Source of the DNA: a bacterium
GTDB lineage: Bacteria > Bdellovibrionota_C > UBA2361 > SZUA-149 > JAQTWB01
DNA length: 64,000 nt
Direction of reading: 5' to 3'
NCBI GenBank assembly: GCA_028689495.1
Contig: JAQTWB010000002.1
Location: forward strand, 29,747-93,746
Part shown: piece after piece, positions 32,781 through 41,542 of the stretch
How the letters are laid out: each line of letters opens with the position of its first letter
Numbering within the stretch: the stretch's first letter is position 1
Notes under the pieces: model-generated
Database searches by the model: none
The model's input: the letters and a program-made list of their open reading frames with translations, nothing else
What the model was told of the DNA's origin: nothing
Made by a program: the position numbers and the translations under genes

Positions 32781-35753
32781 TCACTTATTTTTCCAAAACA
32801 AATTGGGCCACACAGTCAGAACGGCAGTAAGCAGCACAAGTGTCGCAATCCAGCTCACCGCCATGATTGCCGCGATAAAGAAACCTACCGTCTTGTAAGG
32901 AACAAGTGGCGCGGCGAGGAGCGGCAGAAATCCGACTGAAATCGTCACCGCATTCCTACTAATCGCCAAAGCCGGTTCACCAAACATCTGCTCGACAACC
33001 TTTGACCAGTCACCAAGTGATTTTTGCAACTCCCGCGCCCGCTCCAAAAAGTGAATCGCAAAGTCCACACTGAGCCCCAAAGTCAAGGCTGAAAGCACCG
33101 CGACCGGCATGTCATAGTCTTTCCCGACCAAACCGATAATGCCATAGATAAGTGCGATCGTTAGAGTCAAAGGCACCATCGACAATACCCCAAAAGACAG
33201 CGAGCGGAAGAGAAATATCATCATCAAGGCAACTGTGACGAAACTTCCGGCGAGAGACCACGACATGCCAGTAACCATCTTGTCCTGCCAGACAACGTTG
33301 ATGTAGGTCAGACCAGCCCAATCCGCCTTAATTGCAAAAGGTGGTTTATTAGCTTTGATATACTCGGCTACAGACTCCTCGACAGCCAGCATATCTTTGT
33401 TATCACCACTTTTAAGCTGAACCCAAAGATTGACACCATCGTAGTCTCTAGTGACAAGGTGAAAAAGACTATCTTTCTTCTTCATTCCCTCAAGCTGGGT
33501 ATAAACCTGACCTATCGCCTGAGAGGAAGCGGGTATCGCATAGTTAAGCTCATTTTTGCGGATCTGCTCATCAAGTGCGTCACCGGTAAGCCCTGTCGCA
33601 TCGCCCTGATACATCAACTCATAATTGGCTTTTTTCAACGCATCAAGAGAACTACTAACCTTCCCAACAAGCGACAATGACTCAAGGTGTTTTTCCAACC
33701 CATCGACATAGGCGAGCATAGCCGGCTTCTTGAACAGAGGTGCCTGGAGATCGCCAATTACAGAGCGAAATCTTTCCTCAAGTGACTGCGCCAGACGTGA
33801 GTCGACATAGGCCAAAGCCTGTTCAACAACATCTCCTTCAACAGTTATACCTGATTCAATCTGCTTTGCCGTATCAAGAGCAATCCGGCTGTCACTCTCA
33901 AGCGCTTTAAATAGCTCCTCTCTGCCCGTTATTTCAGCATCGTAACCAAGAAGTGCCTCCTCAGCCGACTGCCATGAAGCAAGAACCGATTTGTCCAGCT
34001 CTGCAACTGTACCCAGAAAATTCTCATAGCAGTCCCCAACTGAACAAAGTTTAGCCTCGGTCTTGAGGTTCTTCAACATCCCGCGCAACTTTGACAACTC
34101 AGACTTGCCATAGCCCTCTCCAGCCGTATTTAGCACAACATTTAAAGGAGTAAGATCGGAAAAACAACGACAATTGCCACTATCATCCACTCCCGTAAGC
34201 TCAAAATAAGCTGTATAAGTTCCGCCAAAATGCTGATTCAATACCCGATCGGCAACCCTGATTTCATGGTCTTTACCAAACCATTTTACCGGATTGTCGT
34301 TAACGTTAATGCGACTGACTCCATAGATGGATATGGCAAAAACAACCACCGACAAAGAAACTATAACTTTCGCATGTTGAATAGACAGGCGGCCCAAACG
34401 AGCGAGGAATCGACCCATAACTGATTGCTGAGCATGAGTCTCATGTGCCTCAACTTTCTCGGCTTTCCCCATCAGACCATCGAGCGTCTTCTGGGGAACG
34501 AACAGCATGATATAGGCCGGAACAAAAACCATTGTCAGCACCCAGGCCAATGTCACACCAAAAGCTACATGCAATCCAAACACCTGCACAGGAGGAATAG
34601 GTGTAGTTCCCAAAGAAGCAAAGCCGGCAACCGTCGTCAGCGAGGTATAAAGCATCGGCATAAACAGATGACCAACAAGACTGCGAATTGTCTGCTCTCG
34701 ATTGCCATAACGATGATAGGTGTCAAAAAATTCAGAGAGCACATGAACAGAGTCAGCAACAGCTATTGGCATGAGAAAGATGGCAATCATCGAACTCATG
34801 ATGTGAACTTTATAACCAAGGCCGATCAACAATCCCATCGTGCAAATTACGGTTACTACCGCCAAAACCATCGGTGCGATAATCAACGACAGACTACGAA
34901 AGAAATAGAGCAGCAGTAAAAAAATTACGACAAAGGCCATCGGCGCCGAAGTCGCCATCTGCACGAGCATCTCAACTCCAAAAGTATCCTCGGCAACCGG
35001 CAAGCCCGTTATGTGCACCTGATCTACAGCAGGCCAATCAGCAGTAAGAGCCCGCACGAGATTCGCCACATTGTGTGAATATGTCTTGTCGACAATAGGA
35101 ATATAAACTGCCAAAGCCCGGCCATCATCCGAAACAAGAGTGCCTCGATACAGCGGGTTTGCCAAAGCTTCATCGCGCAGGCCGTTAGCCTCTTCCTGCG
35201 TTGCAGGAACATTCTCCATCAGATACTCAATTTTTAGCTGACCGAGCTCAGCCTGTTTAATCGAATCAACGACGCTGGGAGATATAATTTCACGACCAAT
35301 CACCGCACTCTCGCCGGTCTCGGTGAAAAGCTTTTCCGGATCTTTGTTAAACGCAATATTTAACAATTTTTCGAATCCACTCTCAGGATGAAGAGCAGGC
35401 TCAAACTCTTTCCCATCTCTGATGACAATTGGCTTTCCAGCCGAAGAACGAGAAAGACTTAAAAGCTCTTTTGTCAAGCGATCGATTCTCCCTAGTGTAC
35501 CGGGACTAAACACCCCCTCACTGTTGGACTCATTGACAATGCCAACCACAAGAAAATCATAAAGCGAAAACTTCTTTTGCACTTCGTGGTGAAAAACCCG
35601 AACATACTCATTTTCAGAAAGCATGTTCTCCGGATCATTATCAAAAACGACTTTGGGGAACTGCATCGCGAAACCAACGGTCATCAACAACACTGCGCTG
35701 ACAACCAGCCGCGGAAAACGAATGCCTATTTCTGTCAGAAAGAGCTTCTTCAT
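32781..35753 (-). CDS. MMPL/RND-family exporter of export module 1
   Basis: A 990-residue inner-membrane transporter made of two repeats, each with one helix, a large periplasmic loop and a five-helix bundle. The membrane Asp residues expected to carry protons lie in LMPIAVADSVHVLSEF in the first half and LGLSVDFAIHFLERA in the second. The second periplasmic loop is large (about 340 residues) and includes two cysteines in CRCFSD and others in LCSVGDCYENF. The start is the ATG at 35753, which overlaps the ArsR gene stop (ATGA) and has GGGGA upstream. MMPL proteins usually move lipids or hydrophobic molecules. Confidence 0.9.
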   Translation of the reverse strand: MKKLFLTEIGIRFPRLVVSAVLLMTVGFAMQFPKVVFDNDPENMLSENEYVRVFHHEVQKKFSLYDFLVVGIVNESNSEGVFSPGTLGRIDRLTKELLSLSRSSAGKPIVIRDGKEFEPALHPESGFEKLLNIAFNKDPEKLFTETGESAVIGREIISPSVVDSIKQAELGQLKIEYLMENVPATQEEANGLRDEALANPLYRGTLVSDDGRALAVYIPIVDKTYSHNVANLVRALTADWPAVDQVHITGLPVAEDTFGVEMLVQMATSAPMAFVVIFLLLLYFFRSLSLIIAPMVLAVVTVICTMGLLIGLGYKVHIMSSMIAIFLMPIAVADSVHVLSEFFDTYHRYGNREQTIRSLVGHLFMPMLYTSLTTVAGFASLGTTPIPPVQVFGLHVAFGVTLAWVLTMVFVPAYIMLFVPQKTLDGLMGKAEKVEAHETHAQQSVMGRFLARLGRLSIQHAKVIVSLSVVVFAISIYGVSRINVNDNPVKWFGKDHEIRVADRVLNQHFGGTYTAYFELTGVDDSGNCRCFSDLTPLNVVLNTAGEGYGKSELSKLRGMLKNLKTEAKLCSVGDCYENFLGTVAELDKSVLASWQSAEEALLGYDAEITGREELFKALESDSRIALDTAKQIESGITVEGDVVEQALAYVDSRLAQSLEERFRSVIGDLQAPLFKKPAMLAYVDGLEKHLESLSLVGKVSSSLDALKKANYELMYQGDATGLTGDALDEQIRKNELNYAIPASSQAIGQVYTQLEGMKKKDSLFHLVTRDYDGVNLWVQLKSGDNKDMLAVEESVAEYIKANKPPFAIKADWAGLTYINVVWQDKMVTGMSWSLAGSFVTVALMMIFLFRSLSFGVLSMVPLTLTIALIYGIIGLVGKDYDMPVAVLSALTLGLSVDFAIHFLERARELQKSLGDWSKVVEQMFGEPALAISRNAVTISVGFLPLLAAPLVPYKTVGFFIAAIMAVSWIATLVLLTAVLTVWPNLFWKNK

Positions 35754-36067
35754 GATTTTTTCCCCTGCATGCAATTCAAAATAGAAAGTGCTCGCTCATC
35801 GGAGATACTGTAGTAAATCTCCTTTCCCCGCCGACTACCGGCAACCAATCCCATCCGTCTCATCCGATTCAAATGCTGAGACACACAGGGCTGAGCCAGA
35901 CCGAGCTCGGCTATCAGCTCGTGAACTGCAAGTTCCTTCTTGCGAGCAAGAACTTCAAGTAAACGCAGGCGCTGAGGATGAGCAAGCAATTTAAATAACT
36001 CAGCAACTTGCTCGAGAAACTGATCGCTGAATTTGTTAACTTCACAGGAAATTTCAACATGTTCCAT
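35750..36067 (-). CDS. ArsR/SmtB-family transcriptional regulator
   Basis: A 105-residue winged-helix repressor: LFKLLAHPQRLRLLEVL (helix 3), then LGLAQPCVSQHLNRMRRMG as recognition helix, and GKEIYYSISDE as wing. The classical ELCVCDL arsenic site is absent (here ELAVHEL). Cysteines at ISCEV, QPCVSQ and LNCMQ remain, so redox or sulphur sensing like YgaV/BigR is conceivable. The ATG at 36067 has GAGGTG upstream. It is the first gene of the operon and its stop overlaps the exporter start by 4 bases, which points to control of the whole export module. Confidence 0.9.
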   Translation of the reverse strand: MEHVEISCEVNKFSDQFLEQVAELFKLLAHPQRLRLLEVLARKKELAVHELIAELGLAQPCVSQHLNRMRRMGLVAGSRRGKEIYYSISDERALSILNCMQGKKS

Positions 36068-36080
36068 GGCAAACACCTCA

Positions 36081-36104
36081 AATATGCACGTCTTGTAATA
36101 TGCA
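36081..36104. promoter_or_regulatory. Direct repeat AATATGCA upstream of the ArsR gene, possible operator
   Basis: AATATGCA occurs at 36081-36088 and again at 36097-36104, 16 bases apart, just upstream of the ArsR start. It sits where an autoregulatory operator would be expected. No binding data are implied. Confidence 0.35.
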
Positions 36105-36315
36105 GATATCAATACTTTCAACTATGAGCATCCATCAAACCGATGTCAACTGCCGATATGTAAAAAAATTGAATGGGATCCCAACAAATATCGCAGGGCA
36201 ATCCATCCCGGATCTCGCATGTCAGCCCCCACCACGAGAAAAGTGGGAATAGAGTTCTACAGGTCGGTAAAATAGTAACCGCATTGTCGGAGGCGGCGGT
36301 CCCCGTCAAGCCGGG

Positions 36316-36469
36316 GATGACACGCCGGCGTGTCGAGCTCCAGCTCGGCGCCGAGTTGATCACCGGCATAACCTTTGCAGCGGAGCTGGAGCTCCACTGC
36401 CCCACTACACTCCCCCGAAAGTTACCCGAAATTTACAAACTCAATAGGGCCATCAAAGAGCGCTAAATG
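36316..36469. repeat. ~153 bp tandem duplication, copy A
   Basis: It starts GATGACACGCCGGCGTGTCG and ends near GGGCCATCAAAGAGCGC. It is repeated with few differences at 36542-36694. Each unit contains both family B palindromes (CGAGCTCCAGCTCG and GGAGCTGGAGCTCC). The gap from 36068 to 36756 has no gene; besides this duplication it shows only unique sequence. Confidence 0.85.
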
Positions 36470-36541
36470 TAACGGCAGAATCTATTACAAACGATCGTTG
36501 CATTCTTACATTCGCAGGTGAAGCCTGAATTCAGCCTCAAC

Positions 36542-36694
36542 GATGACACGCCGGCGTGTCGAGCTCCAGCTCGGCGCCGAGTTGATAACCAGCATAACCT
36601 TTGCAGCGGAGCTGGAGCTCCACTGCCCCACTACACTCACCAAACGTTATCCGAAATCTACTAATTCAATAGGGCCATCAAAGAGCGCGAAATG
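36542..36694. repeat. ~153 bp tandem duplication, copy B
   Basis: A near copy of 36316-36469, in the same orientation, offset by 225-226 bases with one single-base gap. It ends about 60 bases beyond the ftsY stop on the minus strand. A short unique spacer (36470-36541) separates the copies. Confidence 0.85.
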
Positions 36695-36756
36695 GGAGTG
36701 ATGCGAATCCGCCCTTCCACATTCGAAACGCTAAACTTACGAATACAATTTCCAGG

Positions 36757-38046
36757 TTAATTTCGGCGACGGCGGCGCACTGCGGCATGAGCTGAGAGAG
36801 TTTGTGATCCCTCCTCGGAAATCGAAAGGTCATCATCATGTTCAGCAAAAAGTGCGTCGACAAAAGCAGAGGAAATAAATGGTCGCAAGTCTTCAGCCCC
36901 CTCACCGACACCGATGTATCGCACAGGTATGCCAAGCTCCTTACAGATGGCGATAACAATTCCGCCTTTAGGGGTGCCATCAAGCTTGGTAATAATAACT
37001 CCGGACAGCTTGACCGCCTCGTGAAAAACTCGCGCCTGCTCCAGGGCATTCTGTCCAGACGAGCCATCAACGACCAGCAAAATTTCCTGCGGAGCTCCGG
37101 GGCATTCTCGCTCGATTATGCGCTTTACATTTTCAAGTTCGTTCATCAGATTGGAACGATTGTGAAGACGCCCGGCAGTATCAACAAACAACACATCAAC
37201 TGCTTCATTCTTTGCATAATGTACCGCTTCATAAGCGACAGTTGATGGCTTGGCTCCTTCGACTCCAGAAACAACCTTGACGCCGGCCCGCTCACCCCAA
37301 GCACGAAGCTGTTCTGGAGCAGCAGCGCGAAAAGTGTCACAAGCAGCCAAAGCAACGACCGCTCCCTGCCCTTTTAAGCGCTGAGCGAGCTTACCAATCG
37401 TGGTAGTTTTTCCGGCACCATTCACACCAACGACGAGCACTACGTTAGGTGTGCCTGCACTTGCGGCGGACGCAATTTCTTTACCCATCGAAGAACTTTC
37501 AGCGGAATCAGCAAAAACTTTCAGTATCTTTTCCCGCAGTGCCGCAAGCAACCCATCCTCACTGAGATCAATGGAGTTTTCAGATTTCAACTCAGACAAT
37601 AAATCCCGTGTCGCCTTGACTCCGCAATCACTCGAAATCAACAACTCCTCCAAAGCCGGGAAAAGCTCGTGAGCAGAGAGACTTTTGCGGCTCGAGAAAA
37701 CTTTCCTTAAACCGGAAAAAAAATACTTACGCGACTTGACCAGTCTATCGTCAAGGCTTGCCGCGCCTGTATCTCGTTCCAATTCGCCAATAATGCCCAT
37801 TATGGGCGCAGATTGAGTATCAGAAGCGGGCACTCCGACCTGAGCATGTCGTCGCCGCAATATGACCAACAAGAAAAGGCAAACCAGTGCCAATAAGCCG
37901 CCGGGCAGAAAAAGTGAAAATAATTCGGGTTTGTCCTGGCACAAAGTAACCAGCTCATCACCGAAAGACGAGAGACGTTGACAATAGAGATTACTGTTCA
38001 CAGTGCCAGAAAGTGCAAATAGCGAAGGACTAAAAATACTCGGCAA
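36757..38046 (-). CDS. ftsY: Signal recognition particle receptor FtsY, with N-terminal membrane helix
   Basis: FtsY is the SRP receptor GTPase that delivers nascent membrane proteins to the translocon. The G domain shows GVNGAGKTTTIGKL (G1), DTFRAAAPEQL, DTAGR (G3) and TKLDGTPKGG (G4). The four-helix N domain precedes it. The N-terminus includes a hydrophobic stretch LFSLFLPGGLLALVCLFLLV at about residues 42-65, followed by RRR, so this FtsY looks membrane-anchored. The longest frame begins at a TTG (38046) inside ftsA; a GTG at 38001 is an alternative. It follows ftsA directly, where ftsZ is usually found. Confidence 0.92.
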   Translation of the reverse strand: MPSIFSPSLFALSGTVNSNLYCQRLSSFGDELVTLCQDKPELFSLFLPGGLLALVCLFLLVILRRRHAQVGVPASDTQSAPIMGIIGELERDTGAASLDDRLVKSRKYFFSGLRKVFSSRKSLSAHELFPALEELLISSDCGVKATRDLLSELKSENSIDLSEDGLLAALREKILKVFADSAESSSMGKEIASAASAGTPNVVLVVGVNGAGKTTTIGKLAQRLKGQGAVVALAACDTFRAAAPEQLRAWGERAGVKVVSGVEGAKPSTVAYEAVHYAKNEAVDVLFVDTAGRLHNRSNLMNELENVKRIIERECPGAPQEILLVVDGSSGQNALEQARVFHEAVKLSGVIITKLDGTPKGGIVIAICKELGIPVRYIGVGEGAEDLRPFISSAFVDALFAEHDDDLSISEEGSQTLSAHAAVRRRRRN

Positions 38047-39262
38047 ACCATTCCTGCATCCGGGTTTTTATCCTTTCAAATACGGAAACATTTTCAGTTT
38101 TATACATATCCTTGGCCGCACCTTCACGGGCGCCATAAAGGACCAACCCAACTCCGGTCGCATATGCAGGGGAATTCACAACATCAACAAGGCCACCAAC
38201 ATCTGTTGGATAACCAATGCGCACTGGCAAACCAAGGCTATCTTCTGCCAGCTCAGCTATTCCACGGATCAGCACACTACCACCAGCAAGCACAACCCCG
38301 CTGGTAAGCAACTCGTCAAATCCGGAAATAATAAGTTCGCGATGAACAAGGGTAAAAATCTCCTCGAGCCGTGGCTGAACAATTTCGGCCAGAACCTGTC
38401 GCGACATGATACGGGCGCGGCGCCCACCAGTTTGCGGAACTTCTATAGTCTCGTCTTTCTTGACCTGGGAAACCATTGCGGTGCCATATTTGCGCTTGAC
38501 TTCTTCAGCTGAAGAAGCCGGAGTCCTGAGACCAGCGGCAATGTCGTTTGTCAGGTGATTTCCACCAAGCGGAATAACGGCGGTGTGCTTGACTGCTCCC
38601 TGATGAAAAATTGTCAAGTCCGTTGTTCCGCCTCCGATGTCAATCATCGCCACACCAAGTTCCTTTTCTTCCGGAGAAAGCACTGCCTCCGAAGATGCCA
38701 GCGGCTCGAGAACGATATCAAGCACATTCAACCCAACGCGATTCGCACTCTTGACGATGTTCTGTGCGCTTGTCACAGCCCCGGTAACTATATGAACTTT
38801 GGCCTCAAGCCTTACACCGGACATACCCATCGGTTCTCGAATGCCATCCTGATCGTCAACAATATATTCCTGAGGCAAGATGTGAAGGATCTCCCGATCC
38901 ATCGGAATCGCCACCGCCCGTGCGGCATCTATCACGCGCTCAACATCTTTTGTTGTGACCTCGTTGTTTTTGACAGCAACGATACCGTGGCTGTTAAAAC
39001 CTTTGATGTGAGAACCAGCGATACCAGCGTATACTTCAGTAATCTCACAACCAGCCATAAGCTCGGCTTCTTCGACAGCCCGTTGGATGGACTCAACCGT
39101 TGCTTCAATATTGATAACAACGCCTTTGCGCAAACCGCGTGAAGGCTGAGTCCCAATCCCGATAATATCGACTTTCCCGCCTGGGGTGCGTTGGGCGACA
39201 ATTACTGCAACCTTGGTCGTCCCGATATCCAACCCAACAATGATGTCTGGTTTAGAGGCCAC
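38030..39262 (-). CDS. ftsA: Cell division protein FtsA
   Basis: An actin-like ATPase that tethers FtsZ to the membrane and recruits later divisome proteins. It has the phosphate motif GLDIGTTKVAVIV, the phosphate-2 region MIDIGGGTTDLTIF, and adenosine-site VLAGGSVLIRG. The last residues (FERIKTRMQEWFAEYF) form the amphipathic membrane-targeting helix. The start is the GTG at 39262, 5 bases after AGGAGG; the longer frame to 39283 would include the ribosome site. Its end overlaps ftsY by 17 bases if ftsY begins at 38046. The 312 bases upstream (39263-39574) hold no gene that I can see. Confidence 0.95.
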   Translation of the reverse strand: MASKPDIIVGLDIGTTKVAVIVAQRTPGGKVDIIGIGTQPSRGLRKGVVINIEATVESIQRAVEEAELMAGCEITEVYAGIAGSHIKGFNSHGIVAVKNNEVTTKDVERVIDAARAVAIPMDREILHILPQEYIVDDQDGIREPMGMSGVRLEAKVHIVTGAVTSAQNIVKSANRVGLNVLDIVLEPLASSEAVLSPEEKELGVAMIDIGGGTTDLTIFHQGAVKHTAVIPLGGNHLTNDIAAGLRTPASSAEEVKRKYGTAMVSQVKKDETIEVPQTGGRRARIMSRQVLAEIVQPRLEEIFTLVHRELIISGFDELLTSGVVLAGGSVLIRGIAELAEDSLGLPVRIGYPTDVGGLVDVVNSPAYATGVGLVLYGAREGAAKDMYKTENVSVFERIKTRMQEWFAEYF

Positions 39263-39574
39263 CAGTCCCTCCTCAAATGGCAAATAAATTCTTTACGCGT
39301 CAGCCAACAAAAGCACCACACCTCTATCCACCAGCAATGCCAGCAATGATCAAAGACGCAACTCAAGTCGGTAATAACCGCGCACTATTTCATTGACTGC
39401 AACACAGCCAACGATCTCCCTGATGTCCAGGACAGCAGAAACTATCAGAATCCGCAGATTTCTCCAGCCTAAACAAAGCAAAAAATTCAAGCTCTTAGCT
39501 TGCTTAAGTTGCTTCATGCTACATAAAGTAAAGAAAAAGAACCAGAGGGTTTTTTGTCTTTTTTAGACATATTT

Positions 39575-40363
39575 CTAACGCGGAAGTATATCTTGGGGTT
39601 TTTTCACAACTACCTGACCAGAAAACCGCAAATCAAGAGACAGCGCCTCTTCTCCTCGATGTCGCAAGTCAGCAAAAACCTTACCCAGAGCTTTCACCTT
39701 CTCCTCTGTATCACTCGCATCAGCAGAAGCAATAAGCACGGACGGAATATTTAGCTCATCACTCGGAATAATCTTCACACCATCTCCCGGAAGCACCTCG
39801 TACTGTTCGATAACAAACGGCACTCCACCAAGAGCGTCAATTTCCGAAATCAAACGAATAACATCACGAAAAACTTCGTCCTCGGATTTCCCTTTACGGT
39901 TCCCCAAACCTGTCAGACGAGGCAACGAACTCGCTTCAACCACCAAATCTCCATCTTCAATCACTTCAAGTGGCTGCAAAAGCACACCCGAACGAGATAC
40001 CAGCCATGAATGACTGCCAATATCAACAACGAGCAATGGCTCTTCTTCTGTAATTTCGATAGTCAAAGCAGGGGGGAAATAGCTTTTCTCCACCTTGGAG
40101 CTGGCTATCCAGGGAAGATGGTCGAGTTTCTTCTGCAAACGCCTTGCCGGAACAGACCAGACATACGGATATGGCTTGGCGGGAATAAGCTTGTAAAGGT
40201 CTTCATGCGGAGTATGGTCAACGCCCGAGACTGTCACCTTCTGCAAGCGAAAGCGATTAAGCCAATCGTCAAGCGAACGGCCCCCGTCAAGATAAAGCCA
40301 ACCAGCCGCCGTTGCGATTAAAGCAAAAGCCAGAAACAAAATTATCGTCAGAGTCTTTCGCAT
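39575..40363 (-). CDS. ftsQ: Cell division protein FtsQ
   Basis: A bitopic divisome protein: one membrane helix (LTIILFLAFALIATAAGWLY), then a POTRA domain (KVTVSGVDHTPHEDLYKLI) and the beta domain with SKVEKSYFPPALTIEITEEEP, which is the conserved FtsQ signature. It links early and late divisome parts. The ATG at 40363 follows GGAAGG closely. It lies between murB and ftsA, as in classical dcw clusters, but ddl is not between murB and ftsQ. Confidence 0.92.
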   Translation of the reverse strand: MRKTLTIILFLAFALIATAAGWLYLDGGRSLDDWLNRFRLQKVTVSGVDHTPHEDLYKLIPAKPYPYVWSVPARRLQKKLDHLPWIASSKVEKSYFPPALTIEITEEEPLLVVDIGSHSWLVSRSGVLLQPLEVIEDGDLVVEASSLPRLTGLGNRKGKSEDEVFRDVIRLISEIDALGGVPFVIEQYEVLPGDGVKIIPSDELNIPSVLIASADASDTEEKVKALGKVFADLRHRGEEALSLDLRFSGQVVVKKPQDILPR

Positions 40364-40432
40364 CCTTCCTGTCCAAATATTCCTATTATGCAGTGTGGCA
40401 GCGGTGAATTCTGGGCTATCTGCGGAAGAGCC

Positions 40433-40460
40433 GTGGGCGCCTCGCGAGGCGCCCCTACAC
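40433..40460. repeat. Dispersed palindromic repeat, family A
   Basis: GTGGGCGCCTCGCGAGGCGCCC followed by CTACAC, a near-perfect palindrome in the 183-base gap between murB and ftsQ. Confidence 0.75.
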
Positions 40461-40546
40461 CATTACGATACCAAAGCAAAGACCACTACCTCCCCCTGGT
40501 TTAAAATTCTATGGGGGATTAATTACCACTTCCGGGCTAACATAAA

Positions 40547-41539
40547 CTATACCGACCAGCAGTCAATTTCACAGTGCAAACTAACTTCGCTTCGCTCAAG
40601 CACTCTCTCCTGAACAAGAGAAATGAGTTTGACAACATCACCTGCCCGAGCTTCATCGCTGACTTTTACAATCCAGTTCGCATGCAACGGAGAAACCATC
40701 ACACCGCCAATTCGCTGCCCGGACAACCCGGCTCTCTCAATCAGTTCGCCGGCAGATGGCAACCCCGAACCGGGATTGCGAAAAACAGACCCGGCGCTGG
40801 GCAAAGACAAAGGCTGAGTCCTCTTGCGATAAGCAAGACAACGAGCCCGCTCCTCACTGACCAATTGGGGCTCACTCTGCACGAACTTCAGCTCCGCCCC
40901 ACAAACAACAAGCTTTTCTTCCTGATAAACAGAATGTCTATAGGAATATTTGCTATCAGCTTGAGCCACCCACGATAGCTCACCACGATCTGAGTTAACT
41001 ATCAGCACCCGCTGGACCACGGCACTGATATCCGAACCATGAGCCCCGGCATTCATATAAAGCGCTCCACCAAGTGTTGCTGGAATGCCCGCGGCGAACT
41101 CAAGTCCGGCAAGCCCCTGCTCCGCGCATATCCTGCTTAAACTCATTAACGAAAAAGCAGAATAAACAAATACTGCTGGAGTCAAGTCCCTGCACGATCC
41201 CAAACCGTCCTTGGAAATCACCTCCAGTAAATCTTCATCGGAATAAAGTCGATCGAGTGAAAAATATCGCTGCAACTCTCGCCCAAACTTGACGACCGGA
41301 TATTTGATGCCGGCGTCCGGGAACAAAACATTCGAGCCATTACCCAATAGACGAAACGGCAGCCCAAAAACAGCTGAAAGCTTCACAAACTGACAAAGAC
41401 CCGTAAGTGAATTTACCTCAACAAGACAATCAAGCGATCCACCAAGTTTAAAAGTTGATAACGCACTACCTGGAACATCCCGGCGAACTTGCACCCCGGA
41501 AATTTCACTCAAATCGGAATAGAAACTGCTGGGTAACAT
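40547..41539 (-). CDS. murB: UDP-N-acetylenolpyruvoylglucosamine reductase
   Basis: MurB reduces enolpyruvyl-UDP-GlcNAc to UDP-MurNAc using FAD and NADPH. The FAD-binding part has LLGNGSNVLFPDAG and GIPATLGGALYMNAGAHGSD. The substrate/catalytic part has YSYRHSVY and the Ser of SAGSVFRNP, and a closing Glu near the C-terminus (EVSLHCEID). Between about residues 93 and 130 there is an extra segment with YFSLDRLYSDEDLLEV that is not typical. ATG 41539 starts 3 bases after the murC stop, so the two are co-translated. Confidence 0.93.
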   Translation of the reverse strand: MLPSSFYSDLSEISGVQVRRDVPGSALSTFKLGGSLDCLVEVNSLTGLCQFVKLSAVFGLPFRLLGNGSNVLFPDAGIKYPVVKFGRELQRYFSLDRLYSDEDLLEVISKDGLGSCRDLTPAVFVYSAFSLMSLSRICAEQGLAGLEFAAGIPATLGGALYMNAGAHGSDISAVVQRVLIVNSDRGELSWVAQADSKYSYRHSVYQEEKLVVCGAELKFVQSEPQLVSEERARCLAYRKRTQPLSLPSAGSVFRNPGSGLPSAGELIERAGLSGQRIGGVMVSPLHANWIVKVSDEARAGDVVKLISLVQERVLERSEVSLHCEIDCWSV

Positions 41540-41542
41540 TGC

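Noticed and set aside
36316..36694. Possible CRISPR array
   Set aside because: Only two units of about 153 bases with one spacer, and no cas gene. It is a tandem duplication.
38555..39142. Plus-strand open frame of 195 codons opposite ftsA
   Set aside because: Antisense shadow of a conserved gene, without a ribosome site or family.
39263..39574. Hidden gene or small RNA between ftsQ and ftsA
   Set aside because: No frame, strong hairpin or repeat could be supported; possibly a promoter region for ftsA.
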